Positions 27,445 to 36,665 of a stretch of 55,632 nucleotides of DNA are shown here, one piece after another. Each line of letters begins with the position of its first letter. Position 1 is the stretch's first letter. A program made the translations under genes and the position numbers. The notes under the pieces were generated by a model. The model searched no databases and was not told the origin of the DNA. It worked only from the letters and a program-made list of their open reading frames with translations. Source of the DNA: Campylobacteraceae bacterium (GTDB taxonomy: Bacteria; Campylobacterota; Campylobacteria; Campylobacterales; Campylobacteraceae); the NCBI GenBank assembly GCA_012519705.1, contig JAAYPR010000046.1:1-55632 (forward strand), read 5' to 3'.

Positions 27445-28533
27445 TTAGTTCTCCAAAGAAATATCAATTATTTTTTTATATAAATTTTCAAAATCTACAT
27501 TATATACAAAACTTTTACTATCTCTCCATTCTATTTCATCAAGAGCTATTTTGAACTCTTCAAAACCATCTACCACTCTTATGTAAGAAAGCTCTTCAAT
27601 CCACTTATAAACTCCTTCTACTTTTTTGCTGTGGTTATTGAAAGCAATACATGGAGTTCCCACTATAGCACATAGTATCATAGCGTGAAGCCTATCAGTT
27701 ACACAAAGCTTATATTTAGAGAACTCATCTAACTTATCTAAAACTATTTCATTCTGAAACTCTAAAACATCTTTATTTCCACTATAAATCATACTTGTTT
27801 TATGTATTTTATAATCACTAGAAATTAAATCTTTAATATTTTGAACAAGTTCGTTTGAAATAATTTTTTCAAAATCATCTCTAAAACAAAAAACTACATT
27901 TTTTCTTTGGTTTTTTACCTTATGTCTTAAGCTAAGAACGATATCAGGTACAAGATAGACTTTTGAATTAGCAAAATTCGATTTTATAAAATCATATGAA
28001 AATTTTTCTCTAACAAAAATATGAACATTCTCTTGTTCGTAAATTTCTTTTGCTATCTTCATATATTTATTTTTATTTATAGTTGCGTTTTGATTATTTG
28101 AAACAAATATAGTCTGCGGTAGTATAATTATTTTATTATTTCTTATTCTCCTTATTATTTGCCATCTCTGCCACTCCAAGACAAAATATTCATTTCCCAT
28201 ATTACCACCACCATGAATAAAAATAATATCATTATTTTTTATATTTTTCCTAATTTTTTTATATACTCCGTAAAACTCTCTATCATTTATGGTGATTAAA
28301 TTATAATCCTTATAATAATCTTTTAAAAATTCTACCTCTGCTTTGGTTATAGCCAAATCACCTATATTGTTATGAGCTGTGGTAGAAATAAGCCATATAT
28401 TTTTTTTCTCAATATTTAAATTCTCTTTTGGTGCAAAAAAAGCGAAAAACTCTTCTTTCGCAACTCTCAACATAAAAATATTTTTTTTTCCTAAAACTTC
28501 TTTCATAAAATTCTTTACTCTCATACCCAACAT
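27445..28533 (-). CDS. Polysaccharide pyruvyltransferase family protein
   Basis: This 362-aa protein belongs to the polysaccharide pyruvyltransferase (CsaB/WcaK) family, which adds ketal pyruvate to sugars using phosphoenolpyruvate. Family hallmarks are NIGDLAITKAE near 55, IIFIHGGGNMGNEY near 100 and VTDRLHAMILCAIVGTPCIAF near 285. Pyruvyl ketals make the polysaccharide anionic. A run of nine A lies near codon 15-17 (28481-28489), a possible slippage site. The stop is followed almost immediately by the flippase start. Confidence 0.85.
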   Translation of the reverse strand: MLGMRVKNFMKEVLGKKNIFMLRVAKEEFFAFFAPKENLNIEKKNIWLISTTAHNNIGDLAITKAEVEFLKDYYKDYNLITINDREFYGVYKKIRKNIKNNDIIFIHGGGNMGNEYFVLEWQRWQIIRRIRNNKIIILPQTIFVSNNQNATINKNKYMKIAKEIYEQENVHIFVREKFSYDFIKSNFANSKVYLVPDIVLSLRHKVKNQRKNVVFCFRDDFEKIISNELVQNIKDLISSDYKIHKTSMIYSGNKDVLEFQNEIVLDKLDEFSKYKLCVTDRLHAMILCAIVGTPCIAFNNHSKKVEGVYKWIEELSYIRVVDGFEEFKIALDEIEWRDSKSFVYNVDFENLYKKIIDISLEN

Positions 28534-28634
28534 AATTTACAACTCCCAGCTAATAGTCTACTTTGGTATTTCATTTACAATTCTCAATAATACAAACCAA
28601 TGTTTAAATATAATTTTTGAGCTTTTTGTAATTT

Positions 28635-29612
28635 TTATTTTGCTTTATTCTTAACTGCACCATAAATTAAGGCACTAAACACACCTATAAAAAATCCTAC
28701 AAAAGCTAATATAGCTACAATCAAGATTTTTTTATTTGGCATACTGATAGTAGCTATAGATTTAATCTCAGTATTTACATAACCATCTTTTATATCTTCT
28801 TCTATGTGAAAATATTGATCTTTTTTGTTGGCTAAAATAGCCTCTAGCTCAAATATTTTAGCATTTATACCACTTATGCTACCCCTTATCATACTATCTC
28901 TATATTGTATTAAAGAAGACAGTCCATAGTCACTACTGCCTATCTGGGTGTTATACGTAGAACTTATATCTTTTGTGTTTTGATTTACTAAGATTTCTGT
29001 TATTTGATTAATCTTTTCTTCTATCATTGGTGCTTCTTTGTTAATAGTTTCTAACTGATAATTAGCATCTGTTAAAAGTATATTTTCTGTTCTGGCAATA
29101 TCTTGCCTTAATAAATCCAAAGCTATCTCTTTTTATCTCATAGCATATTCTAAATCTATTTTATGTTCTAAAACTATAGAATCTATAATTTTATTTATCT
29201 CAGAAGTTGATGCATCTTTGTCTGAACCAACCAAACTTATAGCATAAAAACCATTACCTAGTATTAAAATATCTTCATCGTCTAGAGTTATGTTATGGTC
29301 AACAGATATGCTCTTAAAAACTGTGTTTTCATCATCTATTACACTAGCACCTAGAGATAAAACATCATTACTAAACTTATTATAACTAGTTATATAGTTT
29401 TTCTCATTATTAACCATAGTGTGCCCTACTTCAACCACAGCTATAGTCTTAAACCACTTAGTCTGCATAGAAGCGTAAAAAACACCTAAAACCATAAAGA
29501 CTAAAGTGATGCCTATAACTATATGCTTATAATCAAAAATAGTTTTAAAAAGAGCACCTAAATCTATCTCGTCATCTTGTATATAGACTTCTTTGTTTAG
29601 CTTATCTGCCAT
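28635..29612 (-). pseudogene. wzz: Wzz-type chain-length determinant split by an in-frame TAA
   Basis: Wzz proteins set polymer length in Wzy pathways. They have two membrane segments flanking a periplasmic coiled coil. The N-terminal half (29133-29612, 159 aa) has the first segment (HIVIGITLVFMVLGVFY, near residues 32-48) and the start of the periplasmic domain. It ends at a TAA at 29133-29135. The same frame continues without a shift to 28635 and encodes the rest of the coiled coil and the second membrane segment (ILIVAILAFVGFFIGVFSAL). A TTG at 29120 could restart it. The two halves add up to one 325-codon gene of normal Wzz length with a single nonsense codon. Either the gene is inactive, the stop is read through, or there is a sequence error. 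Confidence 0.85.
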
Positions 29613-29672
29613 ATTTTTTTCCTTAAATATTCCATAAATAATTTATCATTTTACATCAACTATCATTAAAGC

Positions 29673-31037
29673 CTAATTAAAACTAAGCTTTATTTCATCT
29701 ACAAGTTTTAAAAATTTAGTTTGCAACTCATCTTTTAGCTCTTCACTATTTGCTTCAAATCTAGCTACTAAAATCGGCGTCGTATTGCTCGCTCTCATTA
29801 GTGCCCAACCATCTTCAAAGTGAACTCTTATGCCGTCTATATCTATGACTTCTAAAATTTCAGGTAAATCAAGCTCGTTTAGATGCTCTTTAAAAACTTC
29901 TATTATCTCAAATTTAGTATCATCACTAACTTCTATCTTAAGCTCACCGCTATCATAAACTTTAGGCAATTTTTCAATCTCTTGGTCTAAGTTTGTACCA
30001 TTATCAACTATCTCTATAACTCTTAGCATCGCATAAATCGCATCATCAAAACCAAAAAATCTATTTTTGAAAAATATGTGTCCGCTAACTTCTGCCCCAA
30101 GGTCATAGTCACCCTCTTTTAGCATCTTTTTGATGTTGCTATGCCCTGTTTTTGAGATATATGTCGTACCAAATTTATTAATAGTTTCAAAAATACTTTG
30201 TGAAAACTTAACTTCACCTATAACTTTTGGCTCTTTTAAATTTAGTGCATAAAGATACGCAAGCTCATCGCCTTTAATATCTCTTGTTTTAGTTAAAGTT
30301 GCGATTCTATCTGTATCACCGTCAAACGCAAACCCTAAATCATAGCCGTTTCTAAGTTCATTTTTTATATCGATCAAATTCTCTTCCAAGGTTGGATCTG
30401 GATGGTGATTTGGGAAATTTCCATCTGGCTCCGGATATAGAATTTTCATATTTAAATTTAGTGCTTCATTTAGTGGCTCTAGCACAACTCCAGCTGTTCC
30501 GTTTCCTGCGTCACACACAATGTTTAAATCTAAATCTTTTAAATGAGCAAAACTTGTAGTTAGATACTCTAAATAGCTTGTTAAGATGTCAAACTCTTCT
30601 GCTCTTACGTCATCAGCTATCTCTACACTTTCATTTAAAATCTCTTTTACTCTTAGTTTTAAAGTTTGAATATCCTCTCCAAAATAACTATCTTTTCCAA
30701 TAGTTATCTTAAAACCATTGTATTCTTTAGGGTTATGAGAGCCAGTTATCATGATATTTGCATCAAATTTTTCTGTAAAAACGCTATAATACCCAACTGG
30801 TGTTGGTAGAAGTCCAATATCAAAAATTTTAATATCACTCTTGTTGAGTCCGCTTACAAGATATCTAAACATATCACCAGCAGTTAGCCTTGCATCATAC
30901 CCGATACTCAAAGTTTTAACGCCTTTTTGTACCATTACCTCACCAAGAGCCATACCAATCGCTCTAACAACTCTCTCATTTAACTCACTTCCAACGATGC
31001 CTCTGATATCATACTCTCTAAAAATATTTTCTTGCAT
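29673..31037 (-). CDS. Phosphomannomutase/phosphoglucomutase
   Basis: This is a 454-aa alpha-D-phosphohexomutase of the AlgC/ManB type, interconverting hexose 6- and 1-phosphates for nucleotide-sugar synthesis. The active-site serine loop is ITGSHNPKEYNGFK near residue 98. The metal loop is FDGDTDRI near 240, and the sugar-specificity loop is EVSGH near 320. The phosphate-binding loop RASNTTP lies near 415. It stands at the upstream end of the polysaccharide locus and could supply GDP-mannose or UDP-glucose precursors. The specificity cannot be decided from sequence alone, so no symbol is given. Confidence 0.9.
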   Translation of the reverse strand: MQENIFREYDIRGIVGSELNERVVRAIGMALGEVMVQKGVKTLSIGYDARLTAGDMFRYLVSGLNKSDIKIFDIGLLPTPVGYYSVFTEKFDANIMITGSHNPKEYNGFKITIGKDSYFGEDIQTLKLRVKEILNESVEIADDVRAEEFDILTSYLEYLTTSFAHLKDLDLNIVCDAGNGTAGVVLEPLNEALNLNMKILYPEPDGNFPNHHPDPTLEENLIDIKNELRNGYDLGFAFDGDTDRIATLTKTRDIKGDELAYLYALNLKEPKVIGEVKFSQSIFETINKFGTTYISKTGHSNIKKMLKEGDYDLGAEVSGHIFFKNRFFGFDDAIYAMLRVIEIVDNGTNLDQEIEKLPKVYDSGELKIEVSDDTKFEIIEVFKEHLNELDLPEILEVIDIDGIRVHFEDGWALMRASNTTPILVARFEANSEELKDELQTKFLKLVDEIKLSFN

Positions 31038-31108
31038 AAAAAACCTACCTTTTTAAATCTAACTTTTATCACCAAGTGGTAATTATATATAAAATTTGGT
31101 AAACAAAT

Positions 31109-32470
31109 CTAAAAACTCCTAAATTTCCCTGCCATTGCTTTATATATCAAAATTTCAGAGTTTAGAGTTTTATACTTCTCATTTAGTAAATTTATCCTTG
31201 CTGAAATTTCACTATTTTTAGCGTCTAGATAGTCTTTTAGTTCAGCATTTCCATAGTTGTATTTATCTAAATAAAGCTTGGATAAACTCTGGCTATTTTT
31301 TAAAATATCCTCAAAAAGAGCTAAATTTGTAAGTGAAATTTCATACTCTTTATAGTATAAACTCACTTCATTTAGAGCTTTTATTAAAGCTCTTTCATAC
31401 TCAACTACTCTTTTTTCAAACTCAATTTCCTTGATTTTAAGATTTTCTTTTAGTCTTTTATAGTCTAAAAATGGCAAGTTTAGCCTTACGCTTCCACTTA
31501 AAAAATCAAGTTCTGTAATACCTCTAAAACTATCGCTACTAGCAGTTAGACTAGCCCCTAAACTAAGGCTTGGATAGAAGTTTTTTTGACTTACTTTATA
31601 ATTATAAAAAGCAGAGTTTATAGATGAAATTCCTTTTCTTAAGTCAGGTCTGTTTGAGATGGCATAACTTGGCACGCTCAAATCCACCCCTTGAAAAGCC
31701 ACATCTCTAAGAGATAAACTCTCTAAATTTAAACTTTCTAATTTTAAACTCTCTTCGGGCTTTAAATTTAACAAATTTCTAAGTAACTCTAAATTTCTCT
31801 CTCTATCTTTTTTATAACTTAAAATCTTGCTTTCTAGATTAAGAATCGACTTATTAAGCTCTAGCAAATTTATCCCACTATCTCTTCCATAGTCGCGCTT
31901 TGCCTTAGTTATAGCGTAAAGTTTTTTATAGTTTTGTAGATTTTCATCTAAAAGCCTCAAACTATCATTTATAAATAGAGCTTTAAAATAACTATCTACG
32001 ATAGAGTTTACTAAATTTAGCTTAACGCTTTCCATATCAAACTCGCTCGCTACAACGTCCCAGTTAGCAGAGTTTACGCTATCTCTTATCTTGCCGTATA
32101 AATCAACCTCATAACTTGCCATTATGTTTGAGTTAAAGCTATCTCTCCACTCCTGCTGAACGCTTATATCTCTTCCACTTTCACCGCTTAAAGAGCCACT
32201 CAAAGTCGGGTATAAATCAGCCTCTACAAGCCCAGCTCTTGCCATAGCACTAGCGATATTTAAAGCACTTAGTTTTAAATCAGAGTTGTTTTTAAGTCCT
32301 AAGCTTACTAGCTCATTTAGCTTAAACTCTTGGTATCCGATATACCACTCCCTCTCTACTAAAAACTCCTCGTCTTTAAACTCACTGACTACCCTATAGT
32401 TATCAACCGTGCTTTTTGGGGCACATCCCACCAAAAACAGTGCTAAAAAAACATATATAAAAACTCTCAT
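31109..32470 (-). CDS. Outer membrane efflux lipoprotein (TolC/NodT family)
   Basis: This 453-aa outer-membrane factor of a tripartite pump has a lipoprotein signal, MRVFIYVFLALFLVGC, so Cys16 should be acylated. Two repeats of the alpha-barrel/beta-barrel type follow, with ALNIASAMARAGLVEADLYP near 80 and SNRPDLRKGISSINSAFYNY near 270. It is the third gene of a macA-macB-tolC-type operon with gaps of only 2 bp, so it is the dedicated exit duct for MacAB. It lies upstream of manB on the same strand, separated by 71 bases. Confidence 0.9.
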   Translation of the reverse strand: MRVFIYVFLALFLVGCAPKSTVDNYRVVSEFKDEEFLVEREWYIGYQEFKLNELVSLGLKNNSDLKLSALNIASAMARAGLVEADLYPTLSGSLSGESGRDISVQQEWRDSFNSNIMASYEVDLYGKIRDSVNSANWDVVASEFDMESVKLNLVNSIVDSYFKALFINDSLRLLDENLQNYKKLYAITKAKRDYGRDSGINLLELNKSILNLESKILSYKKDRERNLELLRNLLNLKPEESLKLESLNLESLSLRDVAFQGVDLSVPSYAISNRPDLRKGISSINSAFYNYKVSQKNFYPSLSLGASLTASSDSFRGITELDFLSGSVRLNLPFLDYKRLKENLKIKEIEFEKRVVEYERALIKALNEVSLYYKEYEISLTNLALFEDILKNSQSLSKLYLDKYNYGNAELKDYLDAKNSEISARINLLNEKYKTLNSEILIYKAMAGKFRSF

Positions 32471-32472
32471 CC

Positions 32473-34401
32473 CTACTCCTGTAAAAGTGCATCTATCGGG
32501 TTTAGTCTGCTTGCATTTCTAGCTGGAATGTAGCCAAAAACTATCCCTATAAAGCTTGACGTTATAAGTGCTATGATGGCTGGTAAAGCACTAAATTGTA
32601 AAGTAAAATCACTGCTTACATAGTTAAAAATCGTCCCTAAAGAATACGCCAAACCTAGCCCTATAATCCCGCCCATAACGCATAAAATCACAGCTTCTAT
32701 TAAAAACTGAGATAAAATGCTACTTTGTTTTGCACCTATCGCCATCCTAATGCCTATTTCCTTCGTTCTCTCAGTCACACTTACTAGCATGATATTCATA
32801 ACCCCGATTCCGCCAACTAAAAGGGAAATCACCGCGATGGAAGCAATAAGGAGTCTCATCGTTCCCATCGTGCTTTCAACTGTTTGTTTAATCGTATCTG
32901 AGTTTCTAGTAAAAAAGTCTTTTGTTCCGTGAAGTTTAGTTAGAAGTGCTACTAAGTTTTGCTCCGCCATCTGCGGGTTTGCATCATCTTTTACTTTCAC
33001 AGTGATACTTTGTATAAATCTATCTCCAGTGACTTTATTTATCACAAAACTAAAAGGTGCATAAATTCGTAAATTATCACTCGCTCCCATGGCGGTGTCA
33101 TTTTTCTTAGCCACTCCGATAATCCTAGCTGGAACTTTGTTAAAAAAAATTATCTTATCAAGTGGATCTTCATGCTTAAAAAACTCATTTTTAGCATTAT
33201 CGTCTATGATAACAACCGAGTTTGATTTTAAAATATCTTCCGCTGTAAACCCCCTGCCGCTTTCTAGCTCTATGCCGTTTACCGCTAATGAGTCAACCCC
33301 GCCACCTCTAAGTCCGCCGTTTAGGCTTTTGTTTTTATACGTCACAACTCCGCTTGTAGAGGTGTTTGGCGTTGAGTAGTCAAGGTAAGGCTCAAGCCCT
33401 AAAATCCTAGAGTCATTTATAGTTAGAGTATTTACAGCCCCAGCTCTTAAATCTCCAAAGTTTTTACCAGGGTAAATATTTATCGTGTTTGTCCCGATAG
33501 CTCTAATGGAAGAGAGAATTTTTTCTTGTGAGCCTTTTCCAAGAGCGACAACTAAAATAACTGATGAAATTCCTATGATGATGCCAAGCATTGTAAGAAG
33601 GGAACGAAGTTTATGAGAAAATATCGCACTTACCGACATCTTAAACGACTCAGAAAATGAGTTGATAAAAGAATTTAGTCCGCTTTTTTTAAATTTCTCT
33701 CGTTTTTTAGACTCGTAAATTTCATCTTTTTTTATGGTGTCGTTTATGATTTCGCCATCTTTTAGCTCGATGATTCTATTTGCTTTGCTTGCGACATTTG
33801 AGTCGTGAGTTACCATTATGACAGTATGTCCGAGCTTATGAAGGTTAGATAAAATCTCCATAACCATCTCACCACTTTTACTATCAAGTGCTCCTGTTGG
33901 CTCGTCTGCTAGGATTATCTCTCCACCGTTCATTAAAGCTCTTGCGATACTAACTCGCTGTTGTTGTCCACCGCTTAGTTTGTTTGGGATATTTAAAACC
34001 TTATCTCCAAGCTCTAAACTCTCTAAAATTTCCCTTGCACGTCTTTCTCTATCCTCTTTACTAACTCCGTCATAAACTGCCGGTAAAGCTACGTTTTGAA
34101 GAGCGTTGATAGAAGTTATAAGGTTGTATTTTTGAAAGATAAAGCCAAAAATTTCGCGTCTTAGCCTAGCCTTCTCATCAGCGTCATATGAGCTTACATC
34201 GTTTCCGTTTATGTAGTATTTTCCACTAGTTTGCGTATCAAGACAGCCGATTATATTCATAAGGGTTGATTTACCACTCCCGCTTTGCCCCATGATAGCG
34301 ACAAACTCGCCCTTTTTTATCTCTAAGTTTATGTTTTTTAGAGCTTGGTATTTCCCATCGCCGATGTTGAAAGATTTGCCGATATTAACAAGCTTTATCA
34401 A
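32473..34401 (-). CDS. macB: Macrolide-type ABC exporter MacB
   Basis: This 642-aa fused ABC transporter uses cytoplasmic ATP hydrolysis to drive a mechanotransmission pump. The N-terminal nucleotide-binding domain (about 1-230) has Walker A GQSGSGKST, signature LSGGQQQR and Walker B ILADEPTGALD. The membrane part has one segment near 270, a large periplasmic domain (about 300-515) and three C-terminal segments, with the FtsX-like VSVTERTKEIGIRMAIGAK motif. The substrate may be a macrolide, a peptide or an LPS-related molecule. It lies between macA and the outer-membrane factor gene. Confidence 0.94.
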   Translation of the reverse strand: MIKLVNIGKSFNIGDGKYQALKNINLEIKKGEFVAIMGQSGSGKSTLMNIIGCLDTQTSGKYYINGNDVSSYDADEKARLRREIFGFIFQKYNLITSINALQNVALPAVYDGVSKEDRERRAREILESLELGDKVLNIPNKLSGGQQQRVSIARALMNGGEIILADEPTGALDSKSGEMVMEILSNLHKLGHTVIMVTHDSNVASKANRIIELKDGEIINDTIKKDEIYESKKREKFKKSGLNSFINSFSESFKMSVSAIFSHKLRSLLTMLGIIIGISSVILVVALGKGSQEKILSSIRAIGTNTINIYPGKNFGDLRAGAVNTLTINDSRILGLEPYLDYSTPNTSTSGVVTYKNKSLNGGLRGGGVDSLAVNGIELESGRGFTAEDILKSNSVVIIDDNAKNEFFKHEDPLDKIIFFNKVPARIIGVAKKNDTAMGASDNLRIYAPFSFVINKVTGDRFIQSITVKVKDDANPQMAEQNLVALLTKLHGTKDFFTRNSDTIKQTVESTMGTMRLLIASIAVISLLVGGIGVMNIMLVSVTERTKEIGIRMAIGAKQSSILSQFLIEAVILCVMGGIIGLGLAYSLGTIFNYVSSDFTLQFSALPAIIALITSSFIGIVFGYIPARNASRLNPIDALLQE

Positions 34402-34403
34402 GG

Positions 34404-35597
34404 CTACATCCTCATCCCGCCATGCCCTGAGCCTGGTGTTCCCATCTGTGATTTTGGTTTAGCTCCGCTACCGCTTTGCATTATAATGTCATCATTTTCG
34501 TTGATTCCAGTTAAAATTTCTTGATAAAATCCATCAGTTATACCTAAAGTTACCTCTTTTTTAACTGGCTTATCACCTTTTAAAACTTTAACAAAAAACT
34601 TACCATCTTCCTTTGAAATAGCACTATCAGGGATATAAATCGTATCTTTTGATTCACTTATGACAACTTCGTTTTCCGTTGTCATTCCTATCTTAAAAAA
34701 GTTATCTTTGTTATCTATTAGCATCTTAGCGTAGTAGTAAACCGCACTTTTAGAGCTACTTGTTTGAGATGTGCTACTTCTAGCATACTTTCCATCACTT
34801 AAATCAGTCATAGCTGGGTCTATACTCGAAATCGTGCTTTCAAATTTCTTATTTGGATTAGCAAGAATTGAGAATTTAACTCTCATACCAACGTCTATTT
34901 TTGGCAAGTCGCCTTCCGCTACTTCCATATTTATCTCTAACTTTGATAAATCCGCTATTTGGACGATTAAAGGTGTAGTTTGGTTAGCGTTTACAGTTTG
35001 CCCCTCTTTTACGATGGTTGAAACTATCGTCCCATCAAGTGGAGCAGTTATTTTCGTATAGCTTAAATTTGTCATAGCGGTGTCTAAATCAATGTTGTTT
35101 TGATTTATTTGAGCTTTTAGTTGAGTTATTTTAGCTCTTTTTAAAGCTAAATCATTCTTAGCATTTTCCAAGCTCTCTTTTGATGTGGCTTTTCGGTTAT
35201 ATAAATTCAGCTCTCTTTGATATTTAAGCTCTGCGATATTTGCTGAAATTTCACTAGCGTTTAAATCAGCCATGTAAATTTCATGTTGAGCTTTTCTTTT
35301 TTCTATCTCGTTTATCTGTTTAACTGAGTCAATCTGGGCTATCATATCGCCTTTTTTAACCTTATCTCCAACTTTTACATAAAGCTTTTCTATCTGACCG
35401 CCAACTTGAGCACCCACATCGACTAAATCTCTTGCCCAAACCTCTCCTGCTGCTACAACAGAGTTTGTAAGAGTTCCTTTGAGTGGTTTTACAGTTAAGT
35501 AGCTAACCTCTTCTTTTTTATTAAGCTTAGAGTAACCAAAATACCCCCCAGCCCCTAAAATAAGCAAAATCAGAGTAAATTTTATAAATCTTTTCAT
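34404..35597 (-). CDS. macA: Periplasmic adaptor MacA
   Basis: This 397-aa membrane-fusion protein connects MacB to the outer-membrane factor. It has an N-terminal membrane anchor (FTLILLILGAGGYFGYSKL), a lipoyl/barrel-sandwich half (VGAQVGGQIEKLYVKVGDKV), a coiled-coil hairpin at about 95-170 and the second lipoyl half (YTKITAPLDGTIVSTIVKEG). Beta-barrel and membrane-proximal domains follow. The C-terminus is Gly/Met-rich with one His (GSGHGGMRM), which might bind metal. The first gene of the operon, it is followed by macB after 2 bp. Confidence 0.92.
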   Translation of the reverse strand: MKRFIKFTLILLILGAGGYFGYSKLNKKEEVSYLTVKPLKGTLTNSVVAAGEVWARDLVDVGAQVGGQIEKLYVKVGDKVKKGDMIAQIDSVKQINEIEKRKAQHEIYMADLNASEISANIAELKYQRELNLYNRKATSKESLENAKNDLALKRAKITQLKAQINQNNIDLDTAMTNLSYTKITAPLDGTIVSTIVKEGQTVNANQTTPLIVQIADLSKLEINMEVAEGDLPKIDVGMRVKFSILANPNKKFESTISSIDPAMTDLSDGKYARSSTSQTSSSKSAVYYYAKMLIDNKDNFFKIGMTTENEVVISESKDTIYIPDSAISKEDGKFFVKVLKGDKPVKKEVTLGITDGFYQEILTGINENDDIIMQSGSGAKPKSQMGTPGSGHGGMRM

Positions 35598-35672
35598 AAA
35601 AATCCCATTATTTTAAATTTGAAACGAAAATGATACATTGTAAATGTTAATCAGTTGTTAAAATTTATATAA

Positions 35673-36542
35673 CTATGCATAACTTTTAAGTTCATAGTGT
35701 TTAATTATCCTTTTATGAACAACCAAAGAAAGAGCGATTATTAACCCGCCAATTATAAAGCGTGTAAAATCAACTTCTGTTTTCCAAAACACTAAATTTA
35801 CCAAAATAGCAACTGGTATAAGAGCGTTGTTCATAATGGCTAAAACCCCGCTATCAACTTCGCACGCTCCCTTGTTCCATAGGAAATATCCTGCCCCACT
35901 TGCCCCAACTCCAAGCCATAAAACTACTAAAACTTGAGTTAAGCTAAGCGGCGTTCTCTCTCCGTAAAACATTAACCCCAACAAGCAAACCACAACCGCC
36001 CCCACAAAGAAAAAACCAAAGTTGCTAAACTGCTCTTTAAACTCATACTTTTCAAGGATAAATTTATACGAGCTTTGCCCTATACCAAAGCAGATATTTG
36101 CTCCTTGAACTAGCAAAAACCCTGTTAAAAACCCAGGATTTATATTTCCAAATTTAATCACAAACGCCCCAAATACCGCAAGCCCAACGCTGATAAGATA
36201 AAGAGCTCTAACTCTCTTTCTTAAAATATCATAAAAAATAGTCACATAAAACGGAGTAAATATCGTAAACAAAGCAACTTCTGGAACGCTTAAGTATCTA
36301 AAGCTGTTGTAGTAGAAAATATACATTAACCCTATCTGAAACGCCCCGATTATAGCCGTTATAAAAGCTAGCTTTTTATTTTCTAAACCCATGCCTTTTA
36401 GCTTCATAAATGGTAAAAAACAAAGTAGTGCTATAAAAACTCTAAGAAAAGCGGCGTAGTAGCCATTCACTCCCCTTAAACACTCCCCTATCAAACTAAA
36501 ACTAAAAGCCCAAATCAGCGTAACTAAAATAAGTTTTTTCAT
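35673..36542 (-). CDS. EamA/DMT-family permease
   Basis: This 289-aa protein has about ten membrane segments in two EamA repeats (residues 1-130 and 145-280), the pattern of drug/metabolite transporters. The N-terminus LIWAFSFSLIGE contains the usual early Trp-Ala-Phe pattern, and FFYNSFRYLSVPE-like text is present near 75 (YNSFRYLSVPEVALF). The transported compound is unknown. It is divergent from glmU; the 123-base gap between them should contain both promoters. Downstream, macA begins after 75 bases, so it may or may not be cotranscribed. Confidence 0.85.
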   Translation of the reverse strand: MKKLILVTLIWAFSFSLIGECLRGVNGYYAAFLRVFIALLCFLPFMKLKGMGLENKKLAFITAIIGAFQIGLMYIFYYNSFRYLSVPEVALFTIFTPFYVTIFYDILRKRVRALYLISVGLAVFGAFVIKFGNINPGFLTGFLLVQGANICFGIGQSSYKFILEKYEFKEQFSNFGFFFVGAVVVCLLGLMFYGERTPLSLTQVLVVLWLGVGASGAGYFLWNKGACEVDSGVLAIMNNALIPVAILVNLVFWKTEVDFTRFIIGGLIIALSLVVHKRIIKHYELKSYA

Positions 36543-36665
36543 AATTTTTACCTTATGCTTAAATTTTCTTGTTATTATAGAAACTTTAGCTTAAATTTGC
36601 TACACTAAATGAGTTTTTTACATTAAATTTGATAAAATTACAAAATTTGAAGATTAAAGGCAGTT

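Noticed and set aside
20144-31037. pgl N-glycosylation locus
   Set aside because: No PglB oligosaccharyltransferase or PglK-like ABC flippase is present. The long-form sugar transferase, Wzx-like flippase and EpsG-like polymerase indicate a Wzy pathway.
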